Assembly (NCBI GenBank): GCA_038231615.1 | Contig: JBBRLA010000614.1 | Coordinates: 1 to 5,191, forward strand | DNA: 5,191 bases | Reading direction: 5' to 3' | Source of the DNA: JBBRLA01 sp038231615 | Lineage (GTDB): Bacteria; Myxococcota_A; Polyangia; Palsa-1104; JAEUJZ01 | Shown here: positions 4,242-5,191 of the stretch, in pieces | Layout of the letters: every line of letters starts with the position of its first letter | Numbering within the stretch: the first letter of the stretch is position 1 | Position numbers and translations under genes: made by a program | The notes under the pieces: generated by a model | The model's input: the letters and a program-made list of their open reading frames with translations, nothing else | The model's database searches: none | What the model was told of the DNA's origin: nothing

Positions 4242-5191
4242 TTACTTGGAGCGGGTCGTGCGACCCCGGATTCTTGGGCCTTTCGGACCAATGACCTGAT
4301 CATAGTTACGGGTGATCAGGTGACTCTCTATCTGTTGCACCGTGTCCAGCGCCACGCCGACGACGATCAGCAGGGAGGTCCCGCCGAAGTAGAACGGGAC
4401 CTTGAACTTCTGCTGCATGAAGGTCGGCAGCACACAGACCGCGGAGATGTAAAGCGCCCCACCAAAGGTCAGCCTGGTGAGAACACGGTCGATATAATCC
4501 GCCGTCTGCTTGCCCGGCCGGATGCCCGGGATGAAGCCGCCGTACTTCTTCATGTTATCCGCCACGTCCACCGGGTTGAAGGTCACCGCGGTGTAGAAGT
4601 AGCAAAAGAAGATGATCAGGGCGACATAAAGCGTGTTGTAGCGCCAGTCCCCGGGGTTCAGGACATCCGCGGCCCGCTGCATCCACGACGACTGGACAAA
4701 GCTGGCGAGCTGCGCCGGAAACAGGAGGATCGACGAGGCGAAGATCGGCGGAATGACGCCGGCCACGTTGATCTTGAGCGGCAGGTGGGTCGACTGACCA
4801 CCATATGTCTTCTTGCCCACCACCCGCTTGGCGTACTGGACCGGAATGCGCCGCTGTCCTCTTTCGAAGAAGATGATGGCGGCGATGACCAAGACCACGA
4901 TGGCGCCGATCAGGAAAAGCTCGAAAGCGGTCAGGTCGCCCTGCGCCGAACTCTTCTGAAAGAGCTGGACCATCGCGTCGGGAAAACGGGCCACAATCCC
5001 TGCGAAGATGATTAGCGAGATGCCGTTGCCAATGCCGCGCTCGGTGATCTGCTCGCCCAGCCACATGATGAAGGCCGTACCCGTGGTCAGGGTGAGCATG
5101 GTCAGAATGTCGAAGCCCAGGCCGGGGTTTAGCACCACCGAGCCGTACTGGGAAAAGCTCTTGTTGTTTCCCTCCAGCCAGCGGGCGAGGA
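4242..5191 (-). CDS. secY: Preprotein translocase subunit SecY, 5' end outside window
   Basis: SecY is the membrane pore of the Sec translocon, which exports unfolded proteins and inserts membrane proteins. About 315 C-terminal residues are present. The reading frame stays open to the right edge (first residues LARWLEGNNKSF), so roughly 120-130 N-terminal residues, including the plug, lie outside. A GTG at 5138 is internal and not the start. Visible parts correspond to TM4 to TM10: TGTAFIMWLGEQITERGIGNG, then FFERGQRRIPVQYAKR and QSTHLPLKINVAGVIPPIFA. The cytosolic loop GFIPGIRPGKQTADYIDRVLTRLT carries the Arg used in SecA-dependent transport in E. coli (R357). VPFYFGGTSLLIVVGVALDT is TM10, and the short basic tail ends RTTRSK. 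The stop is TAA. Confidence 0.98.
   Translation of the reverse strand, partial: LARWLEGNNKSFSQYGSVVLNPGLGFDILTMLTLTTGTAFIMWLGEQITERGIGNGISLIIFAGIVARFPDAMVQLFQKSSAQGDLTAFELFLIGAIVVLVIAAIIFFERGQRRIPVQYAKRVVGKKTYGGQSTHLPLKINVAGVIPPIFASSILLFPAQLASFVQSSWMQRAADVLNPGDWRYNTLYVALIIFFCYFYTAVTFNPVDVADNMKKYGGFIPGIRPGKQTADYIDRVLTRLTFGGALYISAVCVLPTFMQQKFKVPFYFGGTSLLIVVGVALDTVQQIESHLITRNYDQVIGPKGPRIRGRTTRSK
4294..4321 (-). repeat. Inverted repeat near the 3' end of secY
   Basis: ACCTGATCA (4321-4313 on the minus strand) and TGATCAGGT (4302-4294) are perfect nine-base inverted repeats with a ten-base loop. They lie in the codons for HLITRNYDQV, about 50 bases before the secY stop. No U tract follows. Confidence 0.45.

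Noticed and set aside
4253..4266. GGGTCG/CGACCC hairpin just before the secY stop as a terminator
   Set aside because: It has six pairs with a two-base loop, lies within the coding sequence and is not followed by a U tract.
4095..5015. A 306-codon plus-strand reading frame antisense to secY
   Set aside because: It is rich in Arg, Asp and Gly with no family resemblance, and secY on the other strand is unambiguous.
5136..5138. GTG as a start codon for secY
   Set aside because: The frame continues upstream to the window edge with SecY-like residues, and the predicted 298-residue protein would lack the first transmembrane segments.

Overview
This window is a single block of translation, transcription and secretion genes, all read on the minus strand. 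Transcription runs from high to low coordinates: secY (partial, entering from the right edge), map, rpmJ, rpsM, rpsK, rpsD, rpoA, rplQ. This is the end of the spc operon joined to the alpha operon. Every gene has a confident family assignment, and no accessory gene, mobile element, CRISPR array, tRNA or rRNA is visible.

The organism is a bacterium with a fairly GC-rich genome. The alpha-subunit N-terminus (RNWRDLIRPK, then a GKF..EPLERGFG motif), the long L17 and the order secY-map-rpmJ-rpsM suggest a lineage of the former Deltaproteobacteria (Desulfobacterota, Myxococcota or a related uncultured phylum). This is a judgement from sequence feel and gene order, not a phylogeny. S4 and L36 both keep their zinc-binding cysteines.

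Layout, in transcription order. 5191-4242 holds the last roughly 315 codons of secY. After a 49-base gap comes map (4192-3434), with no adk between the two. A 105-base AT-richer gap (3433-3329) takes the place where infA often lies and carries a plausible promoter. The small gene rpmJ (3328-3215) follows, then rpsM (3175-2783) and rpsK (2734-2351). A 185-base gap (2350-2166) carries a long imperfect inverted repeat. Then come rpsD (2165-1536), rpoA (start best placed at 1512, to 490) and rplQ (468-40). The last 39 bases before the window edge are C-rich and G-poor on the transcribed strand.

Together these genes make ribosomal proteins S13, S11, S4, L36 and L17, the RNA polymerase alpha subunit, the core of the Sec translocon, and the enzyme that trims the initiator methionine. 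The part most worth a second look is the rpsK-rpsD gap. It has the shape of a structured mRNA leader placed directly upstream of the gene for S4, which is a known autoregulator in other bacteria. The rest is ordinary conserved housekeeping sequence.
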